Part shown: positions 40,136 to 42,285 of the stretch, piece by piece
Layout of the letters: each line of letters begins with the position of its first letter
Position numbering within the stretch: position 1 is the stretch's first letter
NCBI GenBank assembly: GCA_937996595.1
Contig: CALKVC010000179.1
Location: 1-42,285, forward strand
DNA from: an uncultured Chitinophagaceae bacterium
GTDB lineage: Bacteria; Bacteroidota; Bacteroidia; Chitinophagales; Chitinophagaceae
Reading direction: 5' to 3'
DNA: 42,285 nt
Notes under the pieces: generated by a model
Told to the model about the DNA's origin: nothing
What the model saw: the letters and a program-made list of their open reading frames with translations, nothing else
Databases searched by the model: none
Translations under genes and position numbers: made by a program

Positions 40136-42285
40136 TTAAAACTGCTTCAAATATGTAAACTTTGAAATAAAACTTTGGTTTCGCACCGGACTATCCCTGA
40201 AACTACTTTCATTAAATACTAAATACAAAAAACTCAGCGGTGCAAACTCCCAACTGCCTCTTATATTCCATCTTGCTCTATTATCAAACGTATTATACTG
40301 ATAAAATCCGGACAACTGTATTCTTGGATTGTAAGCTAATCGGATGCCCGCCGTGTATAAATCCGTTTGAAAATCATCATTGGTCGTGCCAAAGTTCTTA
40401 AAGTTGTTGTGTTCGTAATTCGCAGTAAGTGCAATATGTGGCGCAGGAGCAAAACGGCCAGCCAGGGTGAGTGTACCTAAGGAACCATTATAATATCCGC
40501 CCCACTCGTATTTACTTTCCAGTGATAGTTTTTTAGAAGCATCGGTTTCATAACGAATCAGATGCCGGGTATAATTATACTTTCCAATGGCTACGGTTCT
40601 GCCGAGAATCGGGAAAGAAAAATTGAAATTTTGCCAGGTGGGAAATGCTGCGTATTCAATTTGTCCATTCGATTTTGTAATGATGTAAACAGGAAAAATA
40701 TATAAATTAAATTCCTGTGTTTTTAAGTCGTTTGTATTTTGAAACCAGTTAACAAAAATACCGGGATCCCAGCGGCGTATCAACTTACCCAATTTACCTT
40801 TTGGCCTCCAGATATAATAACCACCCGGGTTATGTTTGATCGTATTATTGGCAAAAACAAAACCCATACCCGGCACATATTTTTCACTCACTACATCAGT
40901 AATCCAACCCAGATATGCTTTATTGGGGAACCAACCGGCATAAAAGCTTCCTGCAAATCCAATACTGTCGTTGGTATTATTTCTTGAACCGGTTGCTAAA
41001 TACCGTATGGTAACATCATCATTTGGCCGTACAAATCCATCAATGGCTAAAGTAGTATTGTTGTGTTGTTGTATCCCTCTGTTTTTATTTGCTTCATCCA
41101 GCCTATGCGTAAGCATGATGCCGATATTATTTTGTTTACCATAATTTTTGGTGTAACGCAGTACCCCAAAATTGGCGCCACCTTGGTTATCAGTTCCACG
41201 TTGGTGCACATACAAACCAGCAATCGTTCTTTTTGAATTTCTATCGGTATAACGTACACCGGCATCAATAGGCACCGGGTCAGCATTAAATTGTGCATTG
41301 GCCAGGCCAATCGTACGGCTGAAAAAAGGTTTTACATTGGCAATATCGGCACCTGCATATACACCGCTGTTTTCTAAAAAGAATTGCCTTCTTTCAGGAA
41401 AAAAAACATTGAATCTGGTAAGGTTATTTACAGCCCGGCCAACATCTGCCTGGGCAAAATCGGTATTGAAAGTAATATCTAAAACACTTCGTGGATTGAT
41501 GGCCCATTTAATTTCACCGCCTGCTTTCACAACATTATTATTGGTTGTTTGGCCGGAACTGTTTATTGACTTATCGGCCTGAAACAAAGCATAAGGTTGC
41601 AGGCGTATATTGGCCGAAGGTGGTGGCAATGTTAACCCTTTTAGTTGAGCCGCATAAGTCATACGATAGGGATCGAAGCTCTGTGGTATGGCCGGAAAAA
41701 CAGTTTGCTCATAATCCCTTCTTGCTAAACGAGATAATGTAATGCCCCATGAAAGAGAATCTGCATTCTTGTACTTTTCATATCTAAGCGATTTAAATGG
41801 AATGGCAAACTCTGCATAATAACCGCTATCAGTAATGGTAGTTCTTACTTTCCACAATGCATCCCAGTCATTATCTATTAATGTACCGTCAAAGACCTGC
41901 AAGTCTCTTTGATTACCATAGGGTGTGGTTTGAAAAGAAACACAAAAACGTTTCAGATTTTGAGGGTCAAGCTGTATAAAGAAAATATCATTTTCACCAA
42001 ACGCAAAATCCCGCCGCAAGTCCTGCACACGAATACCCTTTTTTCCCGTTGTGTCTTTACAAAAAACCCCGAAATACAAATTTGCTTTATCATACAGTAC
42101 CTTCACAAACGATTCATACAAATACTTGCCGCCCTGCCGTGGCTCCATTCTAAAAAAATCTTTAATTACAGGGGCATGTTGCCATATAGTTTCGATCAGT
42201 TTGCCATCTGCAATAATAGGTTCTTTCGTTTCAATTGCCTTTACAATGGGTGCAGTTGGAGGGGGCGGAAAGTTTTCAGCTTCCT
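40136..42285 (-). CDS. DUF5916 protein with N-terminal CBM9-like domain (5' truncated by window)
   Basis: The frame is open to the right edge of the window, so the N-terminus, including the signal peptide, is outside; the ATG at 42148 is internal, because the bases before it encode PIIADGKLIETIWQHAP, the standard beginning of a CBM9-like domain. The visible ~715 residues have that sugar-binding-like domain (KVLYDKANLYFGVFCKDTT, DNDWDALWKVRTTITDSGYY, FAIPFKSLRY), then the DUF5916 region, with long amphipathic strands of an outer-membrane barrel (FNTDFAQADVGRAVNNLTRF, FFPERRQFFLENSGVYAG, and the repeated strands to the final SFISKFTYLKQF). Likely outer-membrane; the ligand is unknown. Confidence 0.9.
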   Translation of the reverse strand, partial: EAENFPPPPTAPIVKAIETKEPIIADGKLIETIWQHAPVIKDFFRMEPRQGGKYLYESFVKVLYDKANLYFGVFCKDTTGKKGIRVQDLRRDFAFGENDIFFIQLDPQNLKRFCVSFQTTPYGNQRDLQVFDGTLIDNDWDALWKVRTTITDSGYYAEFAIPFKSLRYEKYKNADSLSWGITLSRLARRDYEQTVFPAIPQSFDPYRMTYAAQLKGLTLPPPSANIRLQPYALFQADKSINSSGQTTNNNVVKAGGEIKWAINPRSVLDITFNTDFAQADVGRAVNNLTRFNVFFPERRQFFLENSGVYAGADIANVKPFFSRTIGLANAQFNADPVPIDAGVRYTDRNSKRTIAGLYVHQRGTDNQGGANFGVLRYTKNYGKQNNIGIMLTHRLDEANKNRGIQQHNNTTLAIDGFVRPNDDVTIRYLATGSRNNTNDSIGFAGSFYAGWFPNKAYLGWITDVVSEKYVPGMGFVFANNTIKHNPGGYYIWRPKGKLGKLIRRWDPGIFVNWFQNTNDLKTQEFNLYIFPVYIITKSNGQIEYAAFPTWQNFNFSFPILGRTVAIGKYNYTRHLIRYETDASKKLSLESKYEWGGYYNGSLGTLTLAGRFAPAPHIALTANYEHNNFKNFGTTNDDFQTDLYTAGIRLAYNPRIQLSGFYQYNTFDNRARWNIRGSWEFAPLSFLYLVFNESSFRDSPVRNQSFISKFTYLKQF

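Noticed and set aside
1..42285. CRISPR arrays, phage genes or classical insertion sequences
   Set aside because: No regularly spaced repeat-spacer pattern, no transposase or integrase, and no phage structural genes were found on either strand.

Overview
The window looks like a chromosomal piece from a Bacteroidota bacterium, most likely family Chitinophagaceae. The grounds are type IX secretion (T9SS) sorting domains and a CHU_C/gliding-associated C-terminus, SprB-like and PKD modules, DUF4476 and DUF5916 proteins, a group III truncated globin, promoter-like TAnnTTTG boxes with few Shine-Dalgarno sites, and a tRNA without an encoded CCA end. The species assignment is inference.

Layout. 1-2702: the 3' end of a gene with an L,D-transpeptidase-like motif, then a tight cluster of rarA, a truncated hemoglobin and an ElaA-type acetyltransferase. 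2806-7666: a predicted outer-membrane barrel, a heptamer tandem repeat, uvrA (minus strand), and a divergent small protein that resembles the scaffold part of SecA without its ATPase motifs. 7678-12975: secreted or surface proteins (CHU_C protein, DUF4476 protein, T9SS protein), a pseudouridine synthase ending inside a bidirectional terminator, and a small ORF. 12988-18086: an M20-type carbamoyl-amino-acid hydrolase, a secreted M1 peptidase, an exported SH3-like protein, and a TM2/DUF2752 pair.

18119-28921: a complete reductive pyrimidine catabolic locus on the minus strand, with an Lrp/AsnC regulator transcribed divergently. The encoded steps are uptake (NCS1 permease), uracil to dihydrouracil (PreT+PreA), ring opening (dihydropyrimidinase), decarbamoylation to beta-alanine (nitrilase-fold beta-ureidopropionase, with the M20 hydrolase at 12988 as a possible second enzyme), transamination to malonate semialdehyde (class III aminotransferase), and oxidation to acetyl-CoA (MmsA-type dehydrogenase). 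The preT and preA genes are separated by a small cassette, flanked by inverted repeats, carrying a GxxExxY PD-(D/E)XK-like gene. Most junctions of this operon hold related AT-rich inverted repeats.

29071-37705: two very large secreted metalloproteases (reprolysin-like and M1) that share C-terminal modules ending in a dockerin/EF-hand-like tail, followed convergently by a GH5 beta-mannanase-like enzyme. 37832-42285: tRNA-Pro(CGG) with promoter and terminator, an AT-rich stretch of small genes (DinB-like, lumazine-binding/NTF2-like, VOC), and a DUF5916/CBM9-like outer-membrane protein cut by the window end.

The most interesting points are the GxxExxY cassette with its octamer repeat arms (plus a decayed copy beside it and a solo arm 18.6 kb away), the stand-alone SecA-scaffold protein, the module exchange between neighbouring metalloproteases, and the repeated palindromes inside the pyrimidine operon.
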